Part shown: positions 1 to 13,000 of the stretch, one piece after another
Layout of the letters: each line of letters starts with the position of its first letter
Numbering within the stretch: position 1 is the first letter of the stretch
Assembly (NCBI GenBank): GCA_019925795.1
Contig: CM034311.1
Span: 34,389,472-34,453,471 of the forward strand
Direction of reading: 5' to 3'
DNA length: 64,000 nt
Source of the DNA: Dendrobium chrysotoxum
Taxonomy: Eukaryota > Streptophyta > Magnoliopsida > Asparagales > Orchidaceae
Made by a program: the position numbers and the translations under genes
The notes under the pieces: generated by a model
What the model saw: the letters and a program-made list of their open reading frames with translations, nothing else
What the model was told of the DNA's origin: nothing
Databases searched by the model: none

Positions 1-968
1 CGCAATAAATATATGATGTTACCGGCTATAATGTTCATACAATGGAAGTAGGGAGACGGGTTTGTGGAGAGGCGGTCAGATGATGGCAATTGAGCGATGA
101 CAGTAAAACAATGATAGTCAGGTAAAAGTGGCTAACGATCAAATGATAGAAGTTGAGAGACAATCAACTAAACAATAGTCGAGAGAAGCCAATCTAACAA
201 TGGCAATAAGGGGACCGTGGTCAGTAGTCGAATGACAGTAGTCTAGCAACGATCGAATGACGATAATCGAGAGATGGTTGTCGGACAAAGCCAGTTAGGC
301 GACAATAATGACCAGCAGTTATTATCGGCATTGAATGTTAAGTAGAGAAGTTTTTCATATCTCCAAGCTCCCTCTCCATTCAAGTCTACGTATCTTTCAT
401 ATTGAGAAAGAGATCAATTTATAGTACTTTTAGGGTGAGTATTTTGATAAATTTAACTAAAATTTCATAAGACTCCATTGAATGGCTCATATCTATTTTT
501 TTTTATCATAAATCATTTATTCAGTATTTAAATACTTTAATGGCCTCAATATTGAGTAATCTTGGATTTGTTGGATTGGTCTCGCCGAGCCACTTATTTT
601 TATTATAAACATGCAAGATTTGAAGACCGTTTGATCCTCTAATTAATATCCTAAAGTTTTTTACTATCTTTCCAAGTGTTAGATTTGAGCTCATTTGGAC
701 TTGTATTGAATCACCTTTAGTGTCATTGGCTGTCTTATCAAAATGCTCAAATTAAATATAAGTTTGATGAAATCAGACTACAGATAAATTTAAAACTAAT
801 TATGCAAGTTATTAATATAAATATTGCATCAAAATTTGTGTTGATAAAAGTGAATTTTCTTGAGGAATATCAAGTTTGAAATATAATCTTACAACTGGAT
901 TCGAAGTTTTCATAAAAAATATCAAAATCTTTTTAGAGAAATTAATAAAATCCAAAGAGCGGGACTAA
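1..968. other. AT-rich intergenic DNA without a gene
   Basis: No supported gene on either strand. The first 330 bases are less AT-rich and contain loosely repeated phrases built on 'cgatgacagta', 'gatcgaatga' and 'gtcgagaga', which look like a decayed minisatellite. The rest is AT-rich with frequent stops in all frames. The stretch lies far 3' of the potassium transporter gene. Confidence 0.5.
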
Positions 969-1088
969 GGCTTCATTTGGAATGGCTTTTTTACTGCTTC
1001 TTAAAGCAGCTTTTTAGTACAAAAATTTTAATTTTTGTACTAGAAAGCTGTTTTAAGAAGCAAGAAGAAAGCTATCCCAAACGAAACC
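969..1088. mobile_element. Tourist-like palindromic MITE, copy 1
   Basis: A 120-bp foldback element. The left end GGCTTCATTTGG and the right end CCAAACGAAACC are inverted repeats, and the pairing continues inward (GCAGCTTTTTAGTACAAAAA against TTTTTGTACTAGAAAGCTG), so nearly the whole element is one hairpin. It is flanked by TAA on both sides (966-968 and 1089-1091). A 3-bp TAA/TTA duplication with such termini is the mark of PIF/Harbinger-derived Tourist MITEs. It has no coding capacity. Confidence 0.85.
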
Positions 1089-3775
1089 TAAGAAGGAGGG
1101 AAGCTAATTGTCATTGAATCTCTTAAAAAAATATTTATAAAAAACTTGTTTGAGCCCCATTAAACCAAGAAGAGTGAGTGACACCACATTACATGTAAGT
1201 ATTTCCAAGTAAAAGAGGTTTTGTAGAGATTTCTATTAAGATTTTACATAATTTTCATTAGTGATATTTTGACCATAATTTTCATATACTTACACTCAAC
1301 CAGTGAATGCCCTAATTATAAGAAATTATCAAAAACCCTTGGCGATTTCTTCCAACAAGAAATTCCTAATAAGATTGTGAGTACTATAACCAAGTTGATA
1401 TTTTTAAGGATGAATATCCCCGATTAATAGGTTACTTAGTGAGTTAATTAGGCAAATTTAACAGCTAAGTACTAAGAGTGGAGTTTAAGCTAACTCTTAA
1501 GTAAATTATCTTAAATACAATATTGGGGAACTCAATGCTTTAGTGCACTTTAAACTTTACATGTTTTGAGTTATAAGTGATTCAAATTGGTTCTTAATTA
1601 CGGGTTTCTTAAATCCTATTCAAGTCCTCCTAATGAAATAATTAGCCCGACCTTGGCCATACGGGTGTAAATCAAATTTTTTATTCTCTTGTCCCTCTTT
1701 TAGAAGCTGAGAATGACAATATGAATAAAGTACAAAGAAACCCAATTCAAAATGAGCAACTTGAGTTATTAACATAGATTTATCTAGAGCATTGACTCAA
1801 TAGAATGCATAATTTTGCTACTTATTTGTCACATCAAAATCGATTCTTATTAATTTGAGGTTTTATTAAAATTTACTTTTAGAATCTTATTATTTGAATT
1901 TTATAACTTTGTTGTAGTGTTAGCATGGAGTTTCTTTCGAGCGCAACTTCTTGCAAAAATGAAGAAATTCAAGTTTTTTCCTTACTTGAATGCCATCTAT
2001 CATCTTCAAAAGTAGTTAAAAAACCCTCAAGTATAAATCTCCCTTGTCCACAAAAGGGACATCTTTGACAAAGATGTCTTCCTTAAAGAAGGTGAAAATA
2101 AAGAAGAGAGAAGACTGTACGTAGGAGTTAAACCTCAAACTGAGCAACATGGTTGTATAATAAACATTTAATATATAGGGGATTATAACTATGGAGCAAA
2201 TACTTCTGTAAAGGTTTTATAACCCTCATCTAAGGAGAAAGCACAATATAAATACTCCTTTGATAGAAAAATAAAGCGAAGAATGTGACACTTTGGAGCC
2301 ATATCCTAATATAGAAATAAACAATTTATTTGATAATTTGAATTTAATATTTCCTAGAGTTGGGTCTCTAGTTTTATCTTGAAACCAATGCCTCCCCCAA
2401 CCCCTGCCTCTTAAAGGAAGCTAATTGTGTAACTTTGTCAATGCATGGGGTGACTTCAATTGAAGGTGGGGTGAAGTTCCCTGAAGTCACTCAATAAAAA
2501 ATGCTAATAAACCAAATTCTAAAAAGTCACAAGTGGAGGCAAAGTTGCTAGTGATGACAAGACAACAAGGGCTGATATGTCTATTTTTGATACAAAGGAA
2601 GAGATCCCTAAGGAGTTAGAACCTAAAAAATTCATTGGTGATGAGAAACTCTAGGCCATGAAGAAGGATAATCTTATTGATGTTGTTGGACAAACAACTT
2701 TGAAAGAGATGGAGCTTAATAAGGATATTGATGATGATGAAATTGGGGTTGATATCGATAAATGAACCTTAATACTACCAAATAAGGATGAGGTGAATAT
2801 CTCCATAGCAAAGTTGCATAAGTGAGAATCCAAGATAATGACCATATAGGGTAGATTCCAACTATTGTTTGTCGAGATCGAGCTATAAAGAAAGTGAAAA
2901 TAGTCTAGAAGTTGACATGGAGATAAAAAAAAGTCTAGCAAAGCAGATTGAGCGCTTGATGACTACGGAGTATAGAATTACCCATGCTCAAAGTTTCTAA
3001 TAAGATTGATAGTGATTACTTCAGCCATATAGATGAAAAAGCTAAACATGCAAGTTATAAGTCATCATGTACAGTTGCCCAAGTAGTTTGCACATGATAT
3101 TTTTGGAGAGATAGATGAACTTAGGATGTATGTCATCATAATGACAAATCTTTTCTATGAATTATAAAATGAGCCAATTTATAATAGGGGCTAAGATTGT
3201 TCTTATTAACTCATACAAGTAGGATATCTCTCCCTCATAAGGCTGCACTTGACCCACGATTATGATGCATGGTGGAAGGAGCTTTGCTATCTCTATGACA
3301 AGTACAAGAATTTTGTCACTATTCCAAATGATTATTCACAACATGGATTTGAGCTATAATGTTGAAGTCATCTTCATTTTTTTAATTTTGAATTCTTATG
3401 TGCCTCATTATGAGATAAATTATGCAAGAAAATTATGTCATCTCAAGTACTAAGTTTTTGCAATTTATTTTCTTTTGACTTCAATTGAATTTCTATTTTT
3501 AAAGAAATGATAGTTTATTTTCATTTTGAAATTGAATGTGCTTATGAGACATATATTCTTGGGTCTATATGTGTTTGATTGATTATGAATATGTCAAATT
3601 CATGAAGATTTGGTGAATAAGAAGTCTCCTCGGATATTGAGAGCTCAACCTATCGGTAAAATCTTCACCAATACATGTTAATTTGAGAAAACTTTCCTTT
3701 TAAGTGTTGAATATATTTGCAAATTAAGAATGACATTGCAAGTTTTTCAGGCGTCAACTATATATGTGAGACTTT
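1089..3775. other. Intergenic DNA without a supported gene
   Basis: AT-rich sequence with many stops in all six frames. The two longest ORFs here (96 codons on minus at 2651-2941 and 63 codons on plus at 3262-3453) show no recognisable domain, no coding-like composition and no partner exons. I see no clear element boundaries. Confidence 0.5.
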
Positions 3776-3916
3776 GGTTTTGTTTGGGACAATTTTCTTA
3801 TTGATTTTTAAAGTAGTTTTTTAGTACAAAAAATTTCAAAAACTTTTTGAACTGGAAATTTTTTGTACTACAAAGCTGTTTTAGAAAACAATAAGAAAAT
3901 TGTGACAAATAAAATA
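3776..3916. mobile_element. Tourist-like palindromic MITE, copy 2 (diverged)
   Basis: About 141 bp starting GGTTTTGTTTGGGACAATTT and ending in the imperfect inverted counterpart near 3900-3916. The diagnostic core TTTTTAGTACAAAAA with its inverse TTTTTTGTACTACAAAGCTG is present. It is the most diverged of the five copies at its right end, and I could not confirm a 3-bp target duplication. Confidence 0.65.
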
Positions 3917-5665
3917 TTTATCAAAACTCTTATAAAGAATTATACATCATTTGTTTATATATTAATATAAGATTTTTGTTTATTAATTGTGGTGTTATAA
4001 TTGAATTAATGCACTCGATGAATAATTACTTGCTTGCATAAGATTTATTTACATTTGATTATTTACATAATGTAATAAATAAGAAAAAAGTTAAAAAAAA
4101 CTCATCATATCAATAAACAAAATTGAACACTAACTTATTAGTTCATTTATATTCATGAATATGCATTTTTGTTGTTAAATGAATAGGTAGGCCATTCAAA
4201 ACTCAATAAATGCTCATTTAAGGCTAACTTAATTACTTATTATAAGATATTCTATCAATTGTTATTAATATTATATATGTATTGTAAAATTCATAGATAC
4301 TATTAGAGGTGTAAGTATGATAAAAATATAAAATATATACATATAAAAATTTGAATTTCACAAAAAAATATATAATTAGTACCTAATAAATCATGTCAAA
4401 TTTGATTAAAATCTACTAATCTACGTACGCCTAATAATAATATATTTAAATCATTTGCAACAAAAATACAATTAATTAGACTTGAAGGTTAATTTGGGGT
4501 GGCTAATACTTTTTATAAAGGTGATTGCAAAGTTGTTTTGAAGAATAAACTCGTTTAAAATGAGTTGTCGGTCTTATAATTTTTTTTTTTGGAGAAAATT
4601 GGAGATCAACTTGCATACAACTACACATACTAGTAGATATTGATGAAAGAAATTAGTTTTTCATCACATAAATTTTTTAAAAGTAGTCAGAATGCAGTAG
4701 CCAAACAAATATATGATAGTAATTTGAAAGCAAAACAATGAGAAAGCTATTATGAATAGATTTAAAACTCTCTTGATAAAAAAAATAAATGAACGAACAT
4801 GAATAAGATAATTCTTGAATTCATTTATAAGCTAATTAATTATTATACTTAATATTGATTTTTATTTTAAAATAACTTAAATTGAGTTTTAATTTAATAA
4901 AAAAAATAGTTATGGTAGTGAATAACTGAATATTAATTAATTTAGTTGATAGAGAATTTGAAAATTATTATTAAGATCATAAATTTATGAGAATGTTTAA
5001 GATAATTTTATCAATGCTTTGCTTTTTCATACCACCATAACTTTTTTATTTGGCTACTATTTTCTTGGATTTATAAATTTCTATGGTAGAAAGTTACTTT
5101 TTATCGAAGTTGTGCAAATCAAATCGTGTATATATAAATCGGAATAAGAAGAGGTTCAATGTTCAATGGTTCGACTAGAGTTGAATTAGTGGATATAATA
5201 AATATTAAAATTATTTAAATGACATAATAATAATGTAATAAATAGGCAATAATATTAATTTATGACTAAAACATAAATAAAATTCGTGCACAAATATTTT
5301 TTTTTTAATATTTTTTACATTTAAACATTTCAATCTTTTAATTTAATTCACATTTAATATAAAATTAGTTTGCATATAAGTTTATTAATTTAATATAAAT
5401 AATTGATTATTTATATTCTATGTTTAGATATAATTTACACTTATAAATTATATACAAAATTTAAATTATAAATTTGCATCTAAATTATTGTTATATCAAT
5501 TATACTTAAAAATAGATAAAAAATTAATTTATATTAAATAATTAAATAAATAAAAAATTAATATTATGAACTAAACATTAAATAATATTCACATTATTAA
5601 AAATTAATTAAAGTATTGGCAAAAATATATGGTGTATGCATTGGGACTTGTGAATTTAGAACTTA
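3917..5665. other. Very AT-rich intergenic DNA
   Basis: Strongly AT-rich sequence with long stretches of A/T words (especially 4,000-5,600), no ORF of interest and no recognised repeat family. Confidence 0.5.
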
Positions 5666-5785
5666 TGCTTCGTTTGGGACGGCTTTTTTGCTGCTTTTTA
5701 AAGCAGCTTTTTAGTACAAAATTTTTTATTTTTGTACTAGAAAGCTGCTTTAAGAAGCAGCAAGAAAGCCATCCCAAACGAAGCC
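5666..5785. mobile_element. Tourist-like palindromic MITE, copy 3 (best preserved)
   Basis: A 120-bp near-perfect hairpin: left TGCTTCGTTTGGGACGGC pairs with right GCCATCCCAAACGAAGCC, and the inner GCTGCTTTTTAAAGCAGC and GTACAAAA/TTTTGTAC continue the stem. It is flanked by TTA at 5663-5665 and 5786-5788. The high internal identity suggests it is the youngest copy in the window. Confidence 0.88.
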
Positions 5786-5802
5786 TTAATCTTAGCTATT
5801 TA

Positions 5803-5931
5803 AGCTTTATTTGAGACAACTTTTTTACTGCTTTTTAAAATAGTTTTTTAGTACAAAAATTTTTTTAACTAGAAATTTTTTACTAAAAAATTATTTTAAA
5901 AAACAGTAAGAAAATTATCCCAAATGAAACC
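5803..5931. mobile_element. Tourist-like palindromic MITE, copy 4
   Basis: About 129 bp, left end AGCTTTATTTGAGACAAC, right end inverse ATTATCCCAAATGAAACC, with the same central TTTTTAGTACAAAAA core. TTA flanks both sides (5800-5802 and 5932-5934). It begins only 17 bases after copy 3 ends, so two members of the family sit almost head to tail with separate target duplications. Confidence 0.8.
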
Positions 5932-6597
5932 TTAGTCCCGCATCACTTGGGCACTATGGATTAGTATTATTTATATAGCTTTTTAGTTCACATGAGTAAA
6001 CAAGTCATATGGGAAGGTGGGGTTAAGTAAAAAAGTTTAGCTAGCTAGTACTTGTTTGACAAGTGATTATAATAAAAATTTAGTTCTTATTTGACAAATG
6101 ATTGTAATAAAAATTTAATGCTTATTTTGAAATTTAAACACATAAAATTAAAATTAATTTATTAAGTTAAACCTTTTAAATTAAATTTATTAAAGTAATT
6201 AATTTAATTATATAAATGAGATACAAAAATAAATTTTGATGCTTTTTAAAAATCGGCATCGATTCTTTATGTAAATGGTTTTAAGATGGGGGATTTACAA
6301 CATAGTACTTTATTTCATGCTATTTACATATCTAACACCTAAAATTTTACTATTAAATGTCTACAATACATAGAACAAATATTGATGCATGAAAATATTA
6401 AAGTTTATAGGATGGTATGGGTGGTAATAATGAAATATATGAGTGATATATTTGATATTAAAATTTTATGAGTGGTAGGAATATAATATTAAAATTTTGG
6501 GTGTTAAATATTTAAATAGCATGAAATAAAATGGTGCGTATGTAAAACCCCCTAAGATCCATTATTGTGAGGTGGCTGTAAACCTTTATCTCCCTCT
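5932..6597. other. AT-rich intergenic DNA
   Basis: Nothing recognisable. AT-rich with scattered short direct repeats ('aaaattttatgagtggtaggaata' style words near 6,400-6,500). Confidence 0.45.
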
Positions 6598-6606
6598 CTA
6601 CCTTAC

Positions 6607-6744
6607 GGGATTATTACGTGCGGTGTCCAGACCGTCTGGAGGCTTTGGAAGCACCATATCACCCGGATGCAACGGGCCCTGGGTGACGTGGCGCATCCGG
6701 ATTCACCTCCGGATGAATCCGGACGCCGCACGTAATAATTTTTC
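6607..6744. mobile_element. Mutator-type MITE with 9-bp target duplication
   Basis: A 138-bp GC-richer foldback block inside AT-rich DNA. Terminal inverted repeats are ATTATTACGTGCGGTGTCC (left) and GGACGCCGCACGTAATAAT (right), one mismatch, followed inward by further pairing (CAGACCGTCTG; TCCGGAT...ATCCGGA). The nine bases CTACCTTAC occur immediately on both sides (6598-6606 and 6745-6753). A 9-bp duplication with long TIRs points to the Mutator superfamily. It has no ORF of its own. Confidence 0.8.
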
Positions 6745-6753
6745 CTACCTTAC

Positions 6754-7929
6754 ATCACAGGGTTTTTCATCAGGGGCACAAGGCATGACAAGCTTTCTTT
6801 TTTTAGATTTTTTGGTAATCGAAATAGGGAGATTTAAAAGGAGGGATCGTCAGCGAGGGTTGCATCTGAGGCCGGTAACTGTACTTGTCCTTTTCTTGCC
6901 AAAGTTTACGAATTGATTTGTTCGTCATATCTGTGCTGTGTTTCTTCTTGATTTAATCTGTTTGTCGTCTTGAACACAAGCGGTCTATTTGTTTCTCTCC
7001 CCCTCCTTTTTATTGTCGGGCTCCTTGTGCCGCTGTTATAGCTGGAGCTTGTTGTTATGCTTCCTTATGTATTTTTCCAAAATTTGTTCTTTTCTTCAAA
7101 TGGCTTGATGACTGCTGATTTTCCTGTGGTTGAAGTAAATGGCGAGCGTCTCTCAGCCTTTAAAACTTTATTTCATGGCCGATACTTGATATCATCGTTA
7201 GAAATGCAGAACAGCCAACGGGGCATTGTGGTTCAATCATTGGAACAGTGTTGGATCAATTATAAATTTACAATATGTTGAGTATGTTACATTCAAAATT
7301 CAAAGCGTACGGTTCAAAGAGGCCGGGTGGGGAGTGATCATATTTATAAGCAAATGTTTTGATCGGTACCGTGGAAAATTATCCTGTGCGAAAGCCAAAC
7401 GCCATAGGGATATCTAAGCTCACGGCTCGGTACCGCTCGGTACCACGGTATCATGGCTTGATACCGCGGTACCACGGCTTGGTACTGCGGCTCGGTATAG
7501 CTGACGTGGCTCATTCTAATTAGTATCCGGACATAGAGCTGCATTCATCGTCCACACAGAATAATCTCTCTAGGTGGAGCCTGAAAAAGGAGTGTCTCCT
7601 AGTAGACTCTTGGATGGTAATCATCTAGGACAATCAAAAGAAGGGAATGAACCAAATCTCTAATTAGGATAGAATGAAAGGAGATTGGCCTATATAAGCA
7701 AATGTTTTGATCAAATATGTGAGGCGTTTTTGGGTATAACGGGTGAGATTTTGTTGTCAACTTCAAAGTTCAGTGGGTTTTGTAATGGAATATTTTTGGG
7801 TTGGGTGATCCTACTGGGATGTTACATTTAGAAAAGGAAGAATGACTTCAGCTTCTCCCAGTGTTTTTCATTTCAAATTTGTTTGAAAATAGGCCTTTAG
7901 CTTCAGGAGGTTCACGCAAGCCAAAGTAA
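6754..7929. other. Intergenic DNA with a small GGTACC-rich repeat
   Basis: No supported gene. Between about 7424 and 7500 there is a short array of GGTACC/GGTATC/GATACC words ('gctcggtaccgctcggtaccacggt...'), an interlocked palindrome-rich repeat. ORFs of 60-114 codons here are not supported by composition or similarity that I recognise. Confidence 0.45.
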
Positions 7930-8124
7930 GGCTTCATTCAAGTTGGCTTTTTTATTGCTTCGTAAAACTGCTGTAAAAAAAAAAAGTAATTTTTTAAAGC
8001 TTTACTATAAAATAATTTTCTAGTACAATTTTTTTTTGAAAGTAACGAAAAAATACTGATCAAATATATATTATAATTGTGATCTAAAAAATAAAATAGT
8101 AAGAAAGTTATCTCAAACGAAGCC
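7930..8124. mobile_element. Tourist-like MITE, copy 5 (expanded centre)
   Basis: Left end GGCTTCATTCAAGTTGGC and right end TTATCTCAAACGAAGCC match the family termini. The centre is longer (about 195 bp overall) and largely AT-rich. The left flank is TAA (7927-7929) but the right flank is TAT, so the target duplication is imperfect. Confidence 0.65.
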
Positions 8125-9022
8125 TATGATGGAGATAGGATGGTAAATGGACTCCTCAAAACCCATAACAATGTTCAAAGATGCATAATTATAAATGAAC
8201 CATTGCATCATTTAACGAATATGAAATGATAATTTCAGCAATCCTAGACTAAACAAATGGAATAGAAACTTCATGTATGATTTAATACAAAATGGTGGCT
8301 ATCTACTTTTGCATGAGTCCAAAATACTTAATCATATTTTTTTCCTGCCTCCGAAAATTATGGAAATTATTTAAGTTTATGCAATAGATTTTTTTTTTTT
8401 CTGTTCTTGAGGAAAGTTGGAAGAGTAAATTCAATTCGATTGAACAAGGTCTTTTTTTAGTTTGAAGTGAATGTAATGTAAATATAAAAATATTGTGCTT
8501 GGGATGTCCGCGGTGGCCGGCGGCTGACGTTGGGAGGTGGTGGCGGTGCTGACAACAGGCGGCGGTGGTCGGCGAGCGATGGGCCGTGGCCGGTGGCGGC
8601 CAGTGGCGACATTCAACTTTTCAATTTTTAAGCCTTTCTCTTCTCGGCTTTTTTGTTTCCCTCAAAAATGCGTTTGTGAACAGTATGACGTCAATATTGG
8701 AGTCGCACTGTTCACGAACAAGAGAACATCACGTCTTTTGCCGTTCGATTCTCCTGGAGAAGTAGGTGAACGCCACAACCTTTTTCCCACGAAGTTAAAA
8801 GATGGAGGTGCTCATGGCTATGACCAGTAAAAGTTTGATGTCACGAACTCTATAAAGAATTTAACATATACCAGTTGGGTTATGGTCCTACACTCCCGTC
8901 TATACAACAAAGCTGCTCAGTATTCCAAGAATATGATTGATCAAAAATATTCCATTTTCTTCTCTTCAGCTCTTCAGCTAGAACTCCAAAGACTAGCACC
9001 TACAGATTATTTCGAAACTGGA
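8125..9022. other. 3' flank of the potassium transporter gene
   Basis: Contains the presumed 3' UTR of the minus-strand gene just below 9023 and, at about 8505-8605, an isolated GC-rich patch of 'ggtggcggtgg' words with spurious ORFs on both strands. I could not identify a convincing AATAAA signal on the minus strand. Confidence 0.4.
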
Positions 9023-10051
9023 CTACACATAGAATACCTGGCCCATCTTCAGCGTGCTCTCATGAGGAACATGGAGCATTGCAATGTTCTCGGCACAGAT
9101 CTTCCTGAGAAATGCAAAAATGTAGTCAATTGCAACCCTCTTCAAGAATCCAGAATCCCTCCTAGCCTTGGTAGTTGTGCTTCCCAGGATGTGCACCACA
9201 CCAGCATCCCGACACCGGTTCAAGAAAGCCAGTTCATCTTCTCCATTGTGGCTTGTCATTGCTTTCACATTGTTGTTATATTGATCTACAGAATCCAAAA
9301 TCGATGAATCTGTGATCTCAACAATTGAATCTGCAGTGAAAGACTCCACATCATCAGTTGTATTAAGAGTGATAGATTTGGAGGTGCTCTGGTGCCCCAT
9401 ATCAAGGCTAAATTCATCAGAATCTGAATAGTCCATGTTTGATTCAAGCCGAACAAAGATGGAGATGCTATCAAAGAGCATCATCTCGAAGTCATCATCT
9501 CTCTTATGAAGATCCTTGTAACCATATCTCACGATACAGCGGAACATGTGGAAGTTCTTGGGGCCAATCCGTCTTACGAGGACTCTTTCCTCCACTGGAA
9601 CAGTATAAACTGGAAGAAACTTGACACATACAAAGAGCACAACAGAATGGATTGCAGGGAGATTTGTAATAAGGGTGAGAGAAGATGTGAGGCACACCAC
9701 TGGCCAGTTCGGTATATACGAAGCCAATACCAGGGACACGAACAAGGCCAAGATTGGGACCTAGGCCAAGGATCCATGCCACTGATACTTTGCTATGCTT
9801 TTCAAATTCATAGCGCTTCATGGTCCCATAATGCCAAACATACATGATAATAAGTAAGGTTGCAGCCACAACAAGAGGTACCCATCCACCTTGGTCGACT
9901 TTCAGTATTACAGAGGAGAAATATGTGAGCTCCACTGTCAGAGAAAGGCTGGCAAAGGCAAACACAAGAATCCAGTTGCTTCTCCATACCATCAACATGA
10001 TAAGGATCATGAGTAGTGTGGTCACCATCATATCTATCACAACTGCAGTTC
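9023..10051 (-). CDS. Potassium transporter exon 9 (residues 442-783, frameshifted)
   Basis: Acceptor AACAACAG|GAACTG; stop TAG at 9023-9025. Upstream half: the last membrane helices and loop ending VPHIFSH. Downstream half: TNLPAIHSV...VPVEERVLVRRIGPKNFHMFRC and a variable acidic cytosolic region ending GQVFYV. The halves are in different frames, separated by one surplus base in GGG (9673-9675 on plus). Exon length is 1029, one more than the phase requires. Confidence 0.9.
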
Positions 10052-13000
10052 CTGTTGTTTCATGAGGGGAAATTCCTTAGTGAAAACTTCTTAGAACACT
10101 GAAATTTTAAAGGACAATTCACGTAACTATTGATTGTGTTACAGTCCTAGGTAAACCCTGACATATCATAAGAAAGAAGCATGTGATGTATGTATGGAAT
10201 TGTAAGAGGTATCCAACAGAAACAGGAAACACTAACACAAAGAATGTGAATGTGATGCTTTGCATTGGTGTTGGAATTCTGGAGCATTTCAGCTAGTCAG
10301 GAAAATTGAAATATCATAATCTTTGGGTCATGAAAATGATTGTTTGGCATACTCTAAAATATGAACATCAACTGTCACGACCCGGCCCGGATACTCGAAT
10401 TAACGAGGCGGGAACTAAGGTCAGACGGTAGGATCTAAACAATTCATAAGTATAAGAATATAAAAACAGTAAATCTCCTTAATCAGCGGAAGAGCCACTA
10501 ACTAAAATTCTTTAAATACTATCACATTTGTTTCAGATCACACTTTACCTATTTTCAGATGCACGTCGTCTTCTATAGACGAACTCTTCTCTTTCTCCCA
10601 TTTTCTAATTCTGAAGACTTACCTGAAACATTTAAATTCATTGTTTGAGTTCACTAAGTAAACTCAGTGGGTATCAGTTAAACGAATTTTTATGCATAAA
10701 AGACATTACATATTAACTTTACTATTATTGCATTTCTTCATCTCATTTGGCATAAAATATAAGTCCTTTCTTTATTTTGTTTCTTTCTTTATATAGACTT
10801 TATCATCATTCCTTATAGCTTTTATCTTTTATTCATTTTCCCATTTCTTTTATACAGGAGCACCGTCAAAATGTACCAGAGGTACAACCATTTCCATTTC
10901 CTTTTCCTTATTCCATTACCTTTTCCCTTTCCATTTATCGTGCACGGGTACGTTGCTTCCCCAGCCAGTACCATACGGGGGTGACTCCTGAAATTTTCAT
11001 GCATATCCTTTTTTCTTTTTTATCTTTCATCACTTATACTTTTTATTTAACATGTAAATCTCATTGTAGCTTGCATTTATAGAAATATGGATTTAACGGT
11101 ATAGATCATATCATCCTTCTTTCTTTTTTTAGTTATGTGAATTCCTTTAATGTCAACATTCAACATTTATTTGTATTTGAGTCATCTCTTATTTTAACAT
11201 TTAACATGAAAGATAATTGCTAACATTTAACATGAAAGGTAAGTATTTTAACATTTAACATAATTACAGTAGATAGAAATTTCAATCAGAAGATTTACCC
11301 ACTTTAATCCTTTCAAATCCTCGATCCTTGGAGCAACCTCAACTTCGAATTTCTTTGTTGAAATTTCTACAACTTTCCTAGAATTATAAACTTTCATCAA
11401 AATGTGCTTATAATAATCAAATTGAACTAAAATTTGCATAGTGGAAAAATCACTTACAAAAGAAAAAGGGGATTTCTCAAAATCCCTAAATTCTTCTCTT
11501 CTCCAAATTTCTTCCTTCACGCTTACAATTCTCCCTTTTTCCCTTTAGAAATTATCCTTTGCTTTAGAGGAAGTAATCAGATATAATTTATAGAAAATTT
11601 TGAAAAGAAAACTAACAAATCTTCTTCCCTCTTCTTCTCTATCGTTCCTCTCTTTTCGTTGAAATTTCTCTCAAATTAGAACTTCTTTAACGGTAGGAAC
11701 GAAAAGGAATGATTAATTTTTATCCTTGAAGCCAATCCCTTGCTAAAATTGGAAAAACGAAACTTACCTCGCTCTCCCGCACGAAGCCCTTCGTCCGCCC
11801 GTCGTTCTGTTCGCGATTACCGACCCTGTTAGGGTCGCGACGTCTAAATAGGGCTGGCCGGTTCGGTTGAACCGGCCCAGCCAAACCGGATATCACAATC
11901 TCCCTCTCTTATAAAAATTTCGTCCTCGAAATTAAATCAAGTAAAGAAACATACCTTAGTTAAAAAGATGAGGATATTGACTTCTCATTTCAGCTTCCTT
12001 TTCCCAGGTGGCATCTCTTTCTGATTCATTTTTCCATAAGACTTTCACAAAAGGTATTGCTCTATTCCTCAACTGTTTCACGTCATATTCCAATATCCTT
12101 TCAGGTTCCTCAACATATTTCAAATCAGGTTGTAAGTCAATTGATTTGGACTGTATTCTCTTGGATTCATCTGAAACATACTTCCGGAGTACTGATATAT
12201 GAAACACATTATGAATTCCTTGCATATGCCCTGGTAAATCCAATCTGTAAGCCATATTTCCAATCCTCTCTGTGATTTCAAAAGGACCTATAAACCTTGG
12301 ACTCAATTTTCCTGTCTTTCCAAATCTTTGCACACCTTTCATTGGGCTAACTTTTAAGAAAACAAATTCTCCCACTTCAAACTCAACTGGCCTGTGCTTT
12401 GCATCATAATACTTCCGTTGCCTGTCTTGAACTGCCTTTAGTCTGTCTCTGATCAATCTGATTTTTCTAGTAGCCTCATCTACCAATTCAATTCCAATTA
12501 CCTTTCTTTCACCAGTTTCTACCCAACTCAAGGGTGTTCTGCATTTTCTGCCATAAAGAGCCTCATATGGTGCCATTCCAATACTAGATTGGAAACTATT
12601 ATTATATGCAAATTCAATCAATGGTATATGAGTCTCCCAATTTCCTCCAAAATCTAAAACACATAGTCGCATTAAATCCTCCAAAGTCTGAATTGTCCTC
12701 TCTGATTGCCCATCTGTTTGAGGATGAAATGCTGTGCTGAAAGTCAGTCGTGTGCCCAAAGCTTCCTGAATTTTCTTTCACAATTTAGAAGTGAAACGAG
12801 CATCTCTGTCTGAAACTATAGATTTTGGAATTCCATGCAATCTCACAATTTCATCAACATATAATTTTGCCAACTTCTCTATTGAATCTGTCTGCCTGAT
12901 GGGTAAGAAATGAGCTGATTTAGTTAATCTGTCAATAACAACCCATATTGCATCTCGACTCTGTCTCGACCTGGGTAATCCAATCACAAAGTCCATTGCA

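Noticed and set aside
8431..8830. Small genes in the GC-rich patch
   Set aside because: Overlapping ORFs on both strands driven by 'ggcggtgg' words; no domain and no splice context.
10822..11520. 60- and 90-codon ORFs repeated at 17119-17816
   Set aside because: They are in the two LTRs of the chromovirus and are non-coding repeats.
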